From Andreprevotia sp. IGB-42 (GTDB lineage Bacteria > Pseudomonadota > Gammaproteobacteria > Burkholderiales > Chitinibacteraceae), in NCBI RefSeq assembly GCF_009848685.1, contig NZ_WXTX01000009.1:150020-214019 (forward strand): a DNA stretch of 64,000 bases, read 5' to 3'. This document shows positions 42,932-52,194 of the stretch, in pieces (the first letter of the stretch is position 1; every line of letters starts with the position of its first letter). The notes beneath the pieces were generated by a model that was given only the letters and a program-made list of their open reading frames with translations, did no database searches and was not told the origin of the DNA. Position numbers and translations under genes: made by a program.

Positions 42932-45370
42932 TTATTGCAGCAACGTGGCCGGCTGGGCCTTCAGCAGTTCGCTGACGCTGTTGGCCAGTTGCTCGGGCGA
43001 ATAGGGTTTCTGCACGATGCCGGAGTTGGGCAGGTCCAGCCGGCCCAGTTCCACATAACCGGTAACGAACACCACCGGCAGCATGGGGCGCAGTTTGCGT
43101 GCTTCGCCCGCCAGCTCTGCGCCATTCATGCCCGGCATGGCAAAGTCTGCCACCAGCGCGTCGATCTGCGGATTGTTGCCCAGCAACGCCAGTGCTGCCG
43201 TGCCGCTGTCCGCTTCGATCACCTGATAGCCGAAATCCGCCAGCTGTTGCGTATTGGCCTCGCGCACGGCGGCATCGTCATCCACCACCAGCAAGGTCAT
43301 ATGCTGATCTGCCTGCGCGCCTGCCATGGCCGCTGGCTCTGCCGCCGCCTCGGGTGTGGGCGCGTTGATGCGCGGCAGATAAACGGAGACAGTGGTGCCA
43401 ACGTTCTCGCGCGTGTCGATGCTGACGCCGCCGCCCGATTGCCTGGCAAAACCGTAGACCTGCGCCAGCCCCAGGCCGGAACCCTTGCCCACTTCCTTGG
43501 TGGTGAAAAACGGCTCGAACGCGCGCGCCAGCACGGCGGCGCTCATGCCGCGGCCGGAATCCTGCACCGACAGGCACACGTATTCGCCCGGTTCCGGCGC
43601 GCCCGGTCCGGGGGCTTGCGTTTCCACGGTGACGTTGCGGGTGGATATCTGCAAGGTGCCGCCCACATCGCTGGCATCGCGTGCATTGATGGCCAGGTTG
43701 AGGATCACCATTTCGATCTGTGTGGGGTCTACCAGTGCCGCCCACAGGTTGTCTGCCAGCGCGGTGTCCAGCTGCACGCTGCCACCCATGGTGCTGCGCA
43801 GCAGCTCCAGCATGGTGTCCACCATCCGGTTGAGATTGACCGCCTTGGGCGCCAGCTGTTGCTGGCGCGAGAAGGTGAGCAACTGCGTGGTGAGCTTGCC
43901 GCCACGCTGCGCAGCGCTGCTGATGGTAGCCAGCCGCTGCAGCGTCTTGTCCGGAATCTCGAACGCGCGCAATTCGCGTTCGGTAAAGCGCGCGTTGCTC
44001 AGCACCACGGTCAACAGGTTGTTGAAATCGTGCGCCACACCGGCGGTCAGCTGGCCCACTGCCTCCAGCCGCTGCATTTTCTGCAGCGTGGCTTCCACGC
44101 GTTCGCGTTGCTCGATCTGGCTCAGCAACTGCTGGTTACTGGCGGCCAGTTCTTCCAGTCGCGCACGTTCCTGCGTATCGTCGCGCACCACGCAATACAG
44201 CAGTCCGTCGGCACGCACCACCGTCCATGCCAGCCAGTATTGCCGGCCCTTCTCACCCTTCCCGCCGTGCACGCGGGTCTTGAAGCGCACCGCCGCATGG
44301 CCTTCCGCCAGGCTGCGTAGCCAGTCTTGCGTGCCCGGGATGTCTTCGTCGTCGATGAAGCGGTAGATGGAGCCTGCCAGCAGCGTATCGTGCGGCACAT
44401 CCAGCGTATCGGACCAAGCCGGGTTGAGCGTGATCGGCGTGAGGTCATCGCGCATCACCGCCAGCATGTCGTGCGACAGCGCCCAGATGCGGTCGCGCTC
44501 GCGGGTGCGGATCAGCACCAGTTCTTCCAGTACGTCGTTCAGCCGCACCATGGCCGCGCTGGCCGCATGGCGCTCGGTCACATCCATCAGCAGGCCAACG
44601 AAATGCGTGCAGATGCCCCGGTCGAAGAAGGCCTTGCCGCAGGTATTCACCCAGCGAATCTGCCCGTTGGGCAACTGCACGCGGTAATCGGTATTGCATT
44701 CCGATTGCTCGGGCGAGCGCGTGGTATCGGCCACCACCTGCGCCATGCGCGCGCGGTCGTCCGGGTGCACGCCGTGCGTGAACACGTCGAGATCGACATG
44801 GGCATCCGCCGGCAGCCCGAACATCTCCTTGCAGCGCGCATCCCAGATCAGCTCGCCGGTGGGTGGGCGGTAATCCCACATGCCGAACTGGCCGGAAGCC
44901 ACCGCCAGTTGCACATTGATCTGGCTGGCGGCCAGCGCGCGCTCCGCCTGGTAACGCCGTGACCGCTCGCATACCAGCGTCAGCGCGCGTTCCACCGATT
45001 TCGGCAGCAACGCCAGCCGCTGCTTGAGGATGTAATCGGTGGCGCCGCGGCGCATCATGTCGACAGCGGTTTCCTCACCGGTTACGCCGGATACAAAAAT
45101 GAACGGCACATCCGGGCAGTGCAGGCGGGCAATCTCCAGCGCCGCCAAGCCGGAAAAACCCGGCAACACGAAGTCGGACAGGATCAGCTCGAAAGGCTGC
45201 CCCTGCAATGCCGCGCGCATGCCGGCTTCGCTGTCCACCACCACATAGCTGGCCCGGTAGCCGGCGCGCTCCAGCATGATCTGCGTCAGCTCCGCATCCA
45301 GCGGGCTGTCTTCGATCAGCAGCACCTGCAGGTTGCGGCTGTCACAGTTTGTATCTGTGGCCTCACTCAT
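42932..45370 (-). CDS. Hybrid histidine kinase (REC-PAS-PAS-HK-REC)
   Basis: The 812-residue cytoplasmic protein begins with a receiver domain (VLLIEDSPLDAEL, phospho-acceptor in LILSDFVLPG). Two PAS-type domains follow (GMWDYRPPTGELIWDARCKE; later IWALSHDMLAVMRDDLTPI), then the kinase core (VGQLTAGVAHDFNNLLTVV with the phospho-His; GKGSGLGLAQVYGF ATP-lid). A C-terminal receiver completes it (LLVVDDDAAVREAN, acceptor in LVADFAMPG). It is the last gene of the phytochrome operon; its start overlaps the response regulator by eight bases. It probably forms part of the light-signal relay. Confidence 0.93.
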   Translation of the reverse strand: MSEATDTNCDSRNLQVLLIEDSPLDAELTQIMLERAGYRASYVVVDSEAGMRAALQGQPFELILSDFVLPGFSGLAALEIARLHCPDVPFIFVSGVTGEETAVDMMRRGATDYILKQRLALLPKSVERALTLVCERSRRYQAERALAASQINVQLAVASGQFGMWDYRPPTGELIWDARCKEMFGLPADAHVDLDVFTHGVHPDDRARMAQVVADTTRSPEQSECNTDYRVQLPNGQIRWVNTCGKAFFDRGICTHFVGLLMDVTERHAASAAMVRLNDVLEELVLIRTRERDRIWALSHDMLAVMRDDLTPITLNPAWSDTLDVPHDTLLAGSIYRFIDDEDIPGTQDWLRSLAEGHAAVRFKTRVHGGKGEKGRQYWLAWTVVRADGLLYCVVRDDTQERARLEELAASNQQLLSQIEQRERVEATLQKMQRLEAVGQLTAGVAHDFNNLLTVVLSNARFTERELRAFEIPDKTLQRLATISSAAQRGGKLTTQLLTFSRQQQLAPKAVNLNRMVDTMLELLRSTMGGSVQLDTALADNLWAALVDPTQIEMVILNLAINARDASDVGGTLQISTRNVTVETQAPGPGAPEPGEYVCLSVQDSGRGMSAAVLARAFEPFFTTKEVGKGSGLGLAQVYGFARQSGGGVSIDTRENVGTTVSVYLPRINAPTPEAAAEPAAMAGAQADQHMTLLVVDDDAAVREANTQQLADFGYQVIEADSGTAALALLGNNPQIDALVADFAMPGMNGAELAGEARKLRPMLPVVFVTGYVELGRLDLPNSGIVQKPYSPEQLANSVSELLKAQPATLLQ

Positions 45371-45863
45371 CGTTGCGCCCGGTGCGCAGCCGCTCGTGCC
45401 GGTGCGGCTGGCCGATGGCGCGGTAGCGGGTGGAGCCCGGCGGTGGTTCGTTCACCACCGCCCAGAAGATGCCCAGCTCGGTGATCGCGGACACGAAGTC
45501 CTTGAACTCCACCGGCTTCACCACGTAGGCGTTCACGCCCAGTTCGTAGGCACGCATCAGGTCGGGTTCTTCCTTGGATGAGGTCAGCATCACGATGGGG
45601 ATGCTGCGCAGCTCCGGCGTCTCGCGGATGGCCTTGAGCACTTCCAGCCCGTCCACCTTGGGCAGCTTCAGGTCCAGCAGGATCACCGCCGGGTTGCCGT
45701 CCTGCCAGTTGGCATAGTTGCCACGGCGGAACAGGCAATCGAGCGCCTCTGCGCCATCGCGCAGCACGATCACTTCGTTGGCCAGCTGGCTGCGCTCCAG
45801 CGCGATCAGCGTCAGCTCCAGATCCTTGGGGTTGTCCTCGACGAGGAAAATAGGCTTGAGCAT
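45363..45863 (-). CDS. Rcp1-like response regulator of the phytochrome operon
   Basis: The 166-residue single receiver domain has FLVEDNPKDLELT at the start, Asp64 in ILLDLKLPKVDG as phospho-acceptor, IVMLTSSKEEPD and the conserved Lys in YVVKPVEFKDF. The VRDGAEALDCLFRRG-like helix and PEL segment are typical of the Rcp1 family that partners with phytochromes. A short disordered basic tail follows. It lies three bases after the bphP stop. Confidence 0.92.
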   Translation of the reverse strand: MLKPIFLVEDNPKDLELTLIALERSQLANEVIVLRDGAEALDCLFRRGNYANWQDGNPAVILLDLKLPKVDGLEVLKAIRETPELRSIPIVMLTSSKEEPDLMRAYELGVNAYVVKPVEFKDFVSAITELGIFWAVVNEPPPGSTRYRAIGQPHRHERLRTGRNDE

Positions 45864-45866
45864 GGT

Positions 45867-48134
45867 TCACCTGTTGTTTTTCGTATTGTTGGTAATGCGG
45901 CGCGGCAAGGCGATATGGAACGTTGCGCCTGCGCCCGGCTGGCCTTCAGCCCAGGTCCTGCCGTGGTGCCGCTCCACGATGCGCCGTACATTGGCCAGGC
46001 CGATGCCGGTGCCTTCGAACTCTTCCATGCGGTGCAGCCGCTGGAAGACGCCATACAGCTTGCTGGCGTATTGCGGATCGAAACCCACGCCGTTGTCGCG
46101 GATGGAGATCACATCTTCGTCGCCTTCCTGTTGCGCGCCGATCTCGATCTGCGCCACCTCGCGCAGGCGCGTGTACTTGATGGCGTTGGCGATCAGGTTG
46201 CGCAGCGCCAGGTGCAGGAAGGTGTTGTCCGCCCACACGCTGGGCATGGGGTGTATCTGCCATTCGATCTGGCGGTCTGCATAGTCGGGCAGCATTTCGC
46301 GCTGGATGGTGGCGATCAGCTCGCCCACGTCCACACGTGTCGGGCGGATTTCCGAGCGGCCCATCTGCGAGAACGTCAGCAGGTTATCCACCAGCTGCCC
46401 GGCAAAGCGTGCCGATTCGCTGATGTTGTCGAGGAAGTGCTGGCCGCGTTCGGTCAATGCCTGCTGTTCGGTATCCACCAGCAGTTCGGCATAGCTGGCG
46501 ATATGCCGCAGCGGCGCGCGCAGATCGTGCGATACGCTGTAGGAAAATGATTCCAGCTCGCGGTTGCTCTTTTTCAGCTCGTCCGCCAGCTGCGCCAGCT
46601 CTTCCGCCTTGCGCAGCACGATGCCCAGCACCGCGCCGCGCAGTTCCAGCGCGCCATCGATCTCTGCCGGCAACCACGGGATGCAGAAGCCACGCAGCGT
46701 TTGCTGCCAGCTGGCAAAGCTGGCGCGCGGGTTCAGTCGCAGCTGGCCATCGGATTCCGCCTGCACTTTCACCGGTTCGCCCGCCCACGATACGGTTCGC
46801 ACCGTTTCCGGGCGGAGCCAGATCAGGTAGTGCGGGTGCAGCTCGGAAATCGATACCGCCAGCACGCCGCCGGCGAATTCGGCCAAGCCATCGATATGCG
46901 GCAGATCGCGGCTGATGCAGTCGCTGGTAAACACCTCTGCCGCATGGTTGGCGGCCAGCCATGCCACCAGTTGCGCCACGCTGTGCAGTGGCGGCACCAC
47001 GCCCACGCGCTCGATGCCGCTGGCGGTGACGATGGCCGCACCGCTGGCGCGCGCAAAGCCCAGCAGCACGCCGGGCATGGCCAGCAGCCCTTCGTGCACG
47101 CTATCGCGATCTGCCATCGCGGACAGCATATGCACCACTTGCTGGCGCAGACTGAGCATGTGGGTGGCAACCTCGTGCGCCTCTTTGGCTTCGATCTGCA
47201 GCGACAGGATATTGCCCAGCAGCTCGCACGCGGTGCGGGTGTGGAAGCGCACCGGCGATGGCGCATGATCGTGGCAGGAAATCAGCCCCCACAGTGCATT
47301 GTCGATGACGATGGAAACCGACATCGATGCCTGCGTGCCCATGTTCTTCATGTATTGCAGATGCACCGGCGAGACGCTGCGCAGCATGGCCAGGCTCAGG
47401 TCCAGCGGTGCGCCGTTTTCCGGGTTGACTGGGGGCAGCAACGGCGATGGGGTGTAGTCCGCATCCTGGATCACGCGGATGCGGTTGAGGACATACAGTG
47501 CGCGTGCCTGCGCCGGGATATCGCTGGCAGGGAAGTGCAGGCCCAGGTAACGGTCGTAGCCGTCATCCACTTCTTCGGCAATCACGTGGCCGTGGCCATC
47601 GGCATCGAAACGGTAGGCCACCACACGGCCGTAGCCGGTAATGCGCTTGACCTCGCTGACTGCCAGCGCGCACATGGTTTGCACATCCACCGCCTCGTGG
47701 ATGCGGTTGACGAAGGTGCGCACCAGTGGATACATGCCGCTGAATGCCTGCTCGCTGCTGCCATCGGCCGGCTCGAACTCCAGCACCAGCAGCTGCGCCT
47801 GGCGGTGCACCACCCATTCGAATGGCCGCAGCGTGCCATCGGCATGGCGCAGTGTGATCACACCCAGGTGGTGCGGCTCGCCATAGTCGCCCGTCAGCCT
47901 GGCGGCCAGTGGCGTATCGCTACCCAGCAATGCCACCAGCGGTGTGCCGAGCAGCGCTTCGGCAGCATGCCCCAGCCAGGTTTGCACGCTCTGGCTCAAC
48001 TGGCGGATGCGCAGCTCGGTATCGTCGATCACCAGCAGGAAACCATGCGGCTGCACGCTGCCGGGCACGCGGATAGGCTCCTGCGCGCACCACGCCTCTG
48101 CTGCCGACATCACTGCGGTTTGATCATCGCTCAC
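45867..48134 (-). CDS. bphP: Bacteriophytochrome histidine kinase
   Basis: The 755-residue protein starts at a GTG with GGGAG upstream. The biliverdin-binding cysteine is present near the N-terminus (AEAWCAQEPIRVPGSVQPHG, Cys16). The PAS domain is followed by the GAF domain with the phytochrome motif LHFPASDIPAQARALYVLNR and by a PHY domain. A HisKA/HATPase module (YSVSHDLRAPLRHIASYAEL; IRDNGVGFDP; FEGTGIGLANVRRI) ends the protein. It should sense red/far-red light and phosphorylate the Rcp1-like regulator encoded next. The upstream frame that reads back to 48458 has no family similarity. Confidence 0.95.
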   Translation of the reverse strand: MSDDQTAVMSAAEAWCAQEPIRVPGSVQPHGFLLVIDDTELRIRQLSQSVQTWLGHAAEALLGTPLVALLGSDTPLAARLTGDYGEPHHLGVITLRHADGTLRPFEWVVHRQAQLLVLEFEPADGSSEQAFSGMYPLVRTFVNRIHEAVDVQTMCALAVSEVKRITGYGRVVAYRFDADGHGHVIAEEVDDGYDRYLGLHFPASDIPAQARALYVLNRIRVIQDADYTPSPLLPPVNPENGAPLDLSLAMLRSVSPVHLQYMKNMGTQASMSVSIVIDNALWGLISCHDHAPSPVRFHTRTACELLGNILSLQIEAKEAHEVATHMLSLRQQVVHMLSAMADRDSVHEGLLAMPGVLLGFARASGAAIVTASGIERVGVVPPLHSVAQLVAWLAANHAAEVFTSDCISRDLPHIDGLAEFAGGVLAVSISELHPHYLIWLRPETVRTVSWAGEPVKVQAESDGQLRLNPRASFASWQQTLRGFCIPWLPAEIDGALELRGAVLGIVLRKAEELAQLADELKKSNRELESFSYSVSHDLRAPLRHIASYAELLVDTEQQALTERGQHFLDNISESARFAGQLVDNLLTFSQMGRSEIRPTRVDVGELIATIQREMLPDYADRQIEWQIHPMPSVWADNTFLHLALRNLIANAIKYTRLREVAQIEIGAQQEGDEDVISIRDNGVGFDPQYASKLYGVFQRLHRMEEFEGTGIGLANVRRIVERHHGRTWAEGQPGAGATFHIALPRRITNNTKNNR

Positions 48135-48518
48135 CGTGTTGCTCCCATGCCTTTGTGCGCTGCCTGATTGCCCGGCACGCAGGCCGGGTGTTTTATCACT
48201 GGTGTAATGGGTGCAATTATCAGCGATACCGGCCGGACATCCTGTAGGAAGAATACCGATTTGCACCGGATATGATGCCGACGGCGATACCGGTTGCAGG
48301 CTTGGGTTCCCGAGCGCCCGCCAAGATCCGGTATGACCCGGCAGGCTGCAAATGCGTGGCTTGGTGGGCCACCGCGGACGCGGGCATCCGCAGGTGGCTG
48401 GAACAGAGGCAGAAAAACAGATAGCCCAGCAGGGCTGGGCTATCCGGGGATGCCGCATGTGCGTTCAACGTATGAAGTCAGCAACCTTTTCGTTCAGGCC
48501 GCATGCACATGGCCGGCA
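48135..48518. other. Upstream region of bphP
   Basis: The 384 bp between bphP and the small secreted gene contain the terminator of the latter, listed separately, and must include the bphP promoter. No gene is seen. Confidence 0.4.
48412..48443 (-). terminator. Rho-independent terminator of the small secreted-protein gene
   Basis: A perfect 10-bp stem (ATAGCCCAGC and its complement, three-base loop) is followed by CTGTTTTT in the minus-strand direction. It lies about 75 bp beyond the 48519 stop. Confidence 0.8.
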
Positions 48519-48719
48519 TCAAAGCACGCACAAGATATAGTGATAATCACTATTACCTGGTTGGAAACCACGGAATTGCGAGCCCGGCACATGCCGCAAG
48601 CAGTAGTCCTGGCCATTCGGATCCTGCGCGTTATTCGCAAGCGAGAAAGCATAAGTTTGAGCAGAAGCACTCTGCATGACGCTGAACAACACTACACCCA
48701 ATGCAAACAATTTTTTCAT
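48519..48719 (-). CDS. Small secreted protein
   Basis: The 66-residue precursor has a signal peptide (MKKLFALGVVLFSVMQSASA) and an AGGACGAG ribosome site. The mature peptide of about 46 residues is polar (AQDPNGQDYCLRHVPGSQ) and has two cysteines (DYCL, ILCVL) that could make one disulfide. It has its own terminator. No family is recognised. Confidence 0.65.
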   Translation of the reverse strand: MKKLFALGVVLFSVMQSASAQTYAFSLANNAQDPNGQDYCLRHVPGSQFRGFQPGNSDYHYILCVL

Positions 48720-49052
48720 GACTCGTCCTGTGAAATAAATGATTGTGGTGATGATGCGCTATGGCCTTGATCGGATATCACCCTGCTGGGCAATATCCAT
48801 GACTTGGCTGGTAATTTAGTACTCAGCTATAGTCTGATTCATCTTAGCATTTTGCTTGCATTTGCTGTCAATGAGCGTGCTGGTAGTGTTGTGTCTGCAG
48901 GCGCACCATCCCGGGATCGGGTGGTGCTTTGAAGCCGCACTTGCTTGCCGAGAGCCAGTGCAACACCGCAGAAGGATTGCCCGGTCGGCAGCGCATGGCT
49001 GGCGCTTTGCTGCACAATGCAGCATGTGGCCGGCGAACCCGGCAAGGACACC
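48720..49052. other. Divergent gap between small secreted protein and YkgJ genes
   Basis: This region is AT-richer than its surroundings between 48780 and 48880. It should hold promoters for both neighbours. No gene or clear hairpin was found. Confidence 0.35.
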
Positions 49053-49406
49053 ATGAGCCCCGATAGCCAGAAAATCCGCTTCTTCCGCTCGCGCATTCCC
49101 GCGTTTGCCTGCAAGCCGGGCTGCCATGATTGCTGCGGGCCGGTGACCACCTCCAGCGAGGAAATGGCCCGCCTGCCGGTGAAAACCGCAGCGGAACACG
49201 CACAGGCGCTGGATGATCTGAGCTGCCCGCACCTGGGGCCGCACGGCTGCGAAGTGTATGGCGAGCGCCCGCTGATCTGCCGGCTGTTCGGCACCACCCC
49301 GGCACTGCCATGCCCGAATGGCTGCGGGCCAGAAGAGATGACCGAGCCCGATGTGGTGGCACAGATACACCGTTTTTTCCGCGAAACGCGGCAGGTACTG
49401 GTTTAG
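49053..49406 (+). CDS. YkgJ-type CxxCxxCC cysteine-cluster protein
   Basis: The 117-residue protein has the zinc/iron-chelating cysteine pattern: FACKPGCHDCCGPV near residues 19-31, LSCPHLGPHGCEVYGERPLICRLFG in the middle, and a later CPNGC. The RP-L-ICR-x-FG motif is the hallmark of the YkgJ/UPF0153 family. It is thought to bind Zn2+ or an Fe-S cluster, but the cellular role is not known. AAGGA lies upstream of the ATG. Confidence 0.85.
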   Translation: MSPDSQKIRFFRSRIPAFACKPGCHDCCGPVTTSSEEMARLPVKTAAEHAQALDDLSCPHLGPHGCEVYGERPLICRLFGTTPALPCPNGCGPEEMTEPDVVAQIHRFFRETRQVLV

Positions 49407-49486
49407 CGGGTTTGCTGATCATGGCCACCGGCTTTCACATGACGAAGGCATGGTTGCTGCCGTTCACTTGCTCTAGAATCAGCCAC

Positions 49487-50068
49487 ATGAAAAAGCTGCG
49501 TTCTTTCCTCATGTTGCCGACCATCGTTGCCCCGATGGTTTTTGTATCCGTGTCTGCACCGGCACAGGATGCAGAGAAATTACGGCTGATAGGAAAATTG
49601 ATAGAAAAGGCCCAGCTCAACGAGCAGACTGCATATGGGGTGATTCTGGGGGCAAAACGCGCTGTAGCGGATGGCAAGGAGTCGCCCGTTTATTTTCAGT
49701 GCATATCAGCGCTTGATGCAAAATTGTTCACGCCAGTATTCATATCCTTGTTCTCTGAAGACATTTCAGTGACAGCACTCAAAGAGGGCGTGCAGTTGTT
49801 TGATACGTCGCCCGGAAAGAAATTCATTGCATACTCATTCCGCGGGATCGAATCCCAGGCAGGTTTTCCTCCGAGCAAACCAGCCGTCGAGATCACCGCA
49901 GATGACGCAAAGGTAGTCAATGCTTTTATTGCTTCTCCATTGGGGCAGAAGATGACCGTTTCTTCTCCCGCATTGAAAGCGGAAATCAGCAAAATTCTTC
50001 GGCCGATCATTGCGAAATGCATGGCAGAAAGCGCTGCGGCAAAGTCCACTGCAGCCGGGAAACGCTGA
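49487..50068 (+). CDS. Secreted hypothetical protein
   Basis: The 193-residue protein starts with a signal peptide (MKKLRSFLMLPTIVAPMVFV, ending near APAQ). The helical mature domain includes LIGKLIEKAQLNEQTAYGVI and a later ALKAEISKILRPIIAKCMAE. The A+T and codon use are higher than in its neighbours, which may indicate acquisition. Its end has a strong terminator. No family is recognised. Confidence 0.65.
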   Translation: MKKLRSFLMLPTIVAPMVFVSVSAPAQDAEKLRLIGKLIEKAQLNEQTAYGVILGAKRAVADGKESPVYFQCISALDAKLFTPVFISLFSEDISVTALKEGVQLFDTSPGKKFIAYSFRGIESQAGFPPSKPAVEITADDAKVVNAFIASPLGQKMTVSSPALKAEISKILRPIIAKCMAESAAAKSTAAGKR

Positions 50069-50173
50069 AGCCGCGCTGGACATTGAAGGAGCGCATTCGG
50101 CCAATGTTCGCAAGGCGGTTCGGTCAAGGATGGCGTTATGAAGGTGCAGACCATGGATCGCCGCATCATCCGG

Positions 50174-50225
50174 AAAAACCGTCGTTTTACCTTTGAAACA
50201 GATCAGGGTAACGACGGTTTTTTTT
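50174..50225. terminator. Bidirectional rho-independent terminator
   Basis: The stem ACCGTCGTT (50178-50186) pairs with AACGACGGT (50210-50218), with extension by short flanks. Seven T residues follow on the plus strand. Five A residues precede the stem, so it also has a T-run on the minus strand. It could end the plus-strand gene at 50068 and the minus-strand methyltransferase at 50425. Confidence 0.8.
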
Positions 50226-50424
50226 GAGCGAAATCGGATCTGCCAGGCACTGCAAACGTGGTTGCAAATGTATCTGCCCTGCGGGGGGCGTGTGCGTGGA
50301 AGCCGGCAGTGGGCGTGATGGACGACCTGTGGCGCATTGCTTGCGGCGCGCCTGATAGCGCGCTGACTGTACCGCGCACACCCGCACGGTTCCCCACCGC
50401 ACCCGCCGGCCTTCCGTGCACGCG

Positions 50425-51090
50425 TCAACCCAGCCGCATCGACAGCTCCACATCCGCCGCAAACGGCACCGACAGATAACCACCGCCCACCGCGCGTACC
50501 TGTGCCAGGTATTCCGGGCTGTCGTCCGCGTTGTCGGCAATGATCAGCGCACCGGGCCGCAGGTGTGGTGCCAGCAGTGCCAGTATCTCCGGATAGAGCG
50601 CCTTGGCGCCGTCCAGCAACACCAGATCGATGCGGGACGGCAGATCGCGGCTGAGCGTTTGCAATGCATCGCCCACGCGGATTTCCACCAGATCGGCGAG
50701 GCCGCCGTCTGCCAGGTTCTGCTGCGCACGCGCCACCTTGGCGGGTTCGAACTCGCTGCTGATCAGCTTGCCGCCACCGTTGTCGCGCAGCGCCGCGGCC
50801 AGGTGCAGCGTGGAGATACCGAACGAGGTACCGAACTCGACGATGTGTTGCGCGCCGCTGCTGCGCGCCAGCATGTACAGCAACTGGCCGGTTTGCGGCG
50901 AGACGGCCAGCGGCACATCCTTCAGCCGCGCATACAGCTCGGCGTATTCGGTTTTGCTTTGCATCATGCGGGCCAGGGTATCGCTGGTCAGGTCGGCAAC
51001 GGCCGCGTGGGTAGCTGGCGCTGCCGCATCTGCAGCGGCAAACAGGCTGGCCAGCAAAGGGGCCAGCGGAGTGGTGGTGAGGGTGTTCAT
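50425..51090 (-). CDS. O-methyltransferase (class I, SAM-dependent)
   Basis: The 221-residue protein has the O-methyltransferase family-3 layout: helical LYARLKDVPLAVSPQTGQLLY, then the SAM motif IVEFGTSFGISTLHLA, the acidic ISSEFEPAKVARAQ, and DLVLLDGAKALYPEILALL with the metal-binding Asp, then ADNADDSPEYL. Members methylate catechol or phenolic hydroxyls with Mg2+. It is divergent from a TetR gene and shares a 94-bp regulatory region, so it is probably that regulator's target. Confidence 0.87.
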   Translation of the reverse strand: MNTLTTTPLAPLLASLFAAADAAAPATHAAVADLTSDTLARMMQSKTEYAELYARLKDVPLAVSPQTGQLLYMLARSSGAQHIVEFGTSFGISTLHLAAALRDNGGGKLISSEFEPAKVARAQQNLADGGLADLVEIRVGDALQTLSRDLPSRIDLVLLDGAKALYPEILALLAPHLRPGALIIADNADDSPEYLAQVRAVGGGYLSVPFAADVELSMRLG

Positions 51091-51131
51091 GGGTGGTGCT
51101 CCGGTGAAAAATTGAATGCATTGCAGTGCCG

Positions 51132-51150
51132 GATTAGAATACGACTAATC
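51132..51150. promoter_or_regulatory. Candidate TetR operator
   Basis: The inverted repeat GATTAG-AATACGA-CTAATC has two six-base arms and a seven-base spacer. It lies 42 bp from the methyltransferase start and 35 bp from the TetR start, the usual position for an operator controlling both divergent promoters. Confidence 0.6.
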
Positions 51151-51184
51151 ATTCACATTTCACTATTCGCATTGCCAGGCACCG

Positions 51185-51817
51185 ATGACCGAACATGCCC
51201 GCCCGCAGATTTCCTCGCGCAAACAGCCCAAACAGGCCCGTTCGACCGAGCTGGTGGCTACCATCCTCACGGCGGCTATTCAGGTTTTGGCCAAGGAAGG
51301 CGCGCAGCGTTTCACTACCGCCAGGGTGGCGGAGCGTGCCGGCGTGAGCATCGGATCGGTGTACCAGTACTTCCCTAATAAGGCAGCCATCCTGTTCCGT
51401 TTGCAGAGCGATGAATGGCAGCAAACCAATGCGCTGCTGCGCGGCATCCTGCAGCAGATGGACCAGCCGCCGCTGGCGCGGCTGCGCACGCTGGTGCATG
51501 CGTTCATCCACTCGGAGTGCGAAGAAGCCGAAATGCGCGTGGCCCTCAACGACAGCGCGCCGCTATACCGCGATGCGCCGGAGGCTCACCAAGCCAGGGC
51601 CTCGGGCGAGCGCACCATCGCGCTGTTCATGCAGGAAATATTGCCGGCTGCTACCGACGCCACGCGCGCGCTGGCGGGCGAGCTGGTCACCACCACGCTC
51701 AGTAGCGTAGGCAAGCAGTTTTCGGAAACGCCGCGCACCGCCGTGGAAATCGCCGCGTATGCGGATGCGATGGCGGATATGTTCTGCGCGTATCTGCAGG
51801 CGCTGCAGCGCGAGTGA
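51185..51817 (+). CDS. TetR-family transcriptional regulator
   Basis: The 210-residue protein has an N-terminal helix-turn-helix: ATILTAAIQVLAKEGAQRFT, then TARVAERAGVSIGSVYQYFP (recognition helix), and NKAAILFRLQ. The C-terminal helical domain would bind an unknown ligand. It is divergent from the O-methyltransferase across a clear inverted repeat, so autoregulation and control of that gene are expected. Confidence 0.92.
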   Translation: MTEHARPQISSRKQPKQARSTELVATILTAAIQVLAKEGAQRFTTARVAERAGVSIGSVYQYFPNKAAILFRLQSDEWQQTNALLRGILQQMDQPPLARLRTLVHAFIHSECEEAEMRVALNDSAPLYRDAPEAHQARASGERTIALFMQEILPAATDATRALAGELVTTTLSSVGKQFSETPRTAVEIAAYADAMADMFCAYLQALQRE

Positions 51818-52194
51818 TAAGTGGCTGGCGGGGGCGCCGGGCAGCCCCATTCGGGCCTGCGTGGCGTGCTGGTGCCGGTTCGCAGCGCGGAATGCCGGCC
51901 ACGATCCGGATGCGGCGCCGCTAAAACGGCTGGATGGCGCTGCTGCCGTGGGCTGATCTGCCGGCCTGCTGGTTTGCGCTGTTTGGCGCTGATGTCCGGC
52001 GCATGTGCAACGCATTGCCGCCCCGGTATCGGGCGGTATTCACAATGATTGTCGTCCCGAACGCTGCCCGGCCATGTTGTTGCAGGCAGGCATGCGCGCA
52101 TGCCGCAAGCATTTTCTTTCTGTTAAATTGTCTGCGCGCTGAAGATGCCGCTGATCCGGCTGCTATCAACCACCCCGGCTAAACAGGAGAACAC
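51818..52194. other. Gene-free gap before the DUF1330 gene
   Basis: No gene was supported in the 377 bp. It ends with an AACAGGAGAAC ribosome site for the gene at 52195. Confidence 0.35.

Noticed and set aside
46701..48167. A 488-codon plus-strand frame opposite bphP
   Set aside because: It is His/Gln/Arg-rich with no ribosome site. All phytochrome motifs are on the minus strand.
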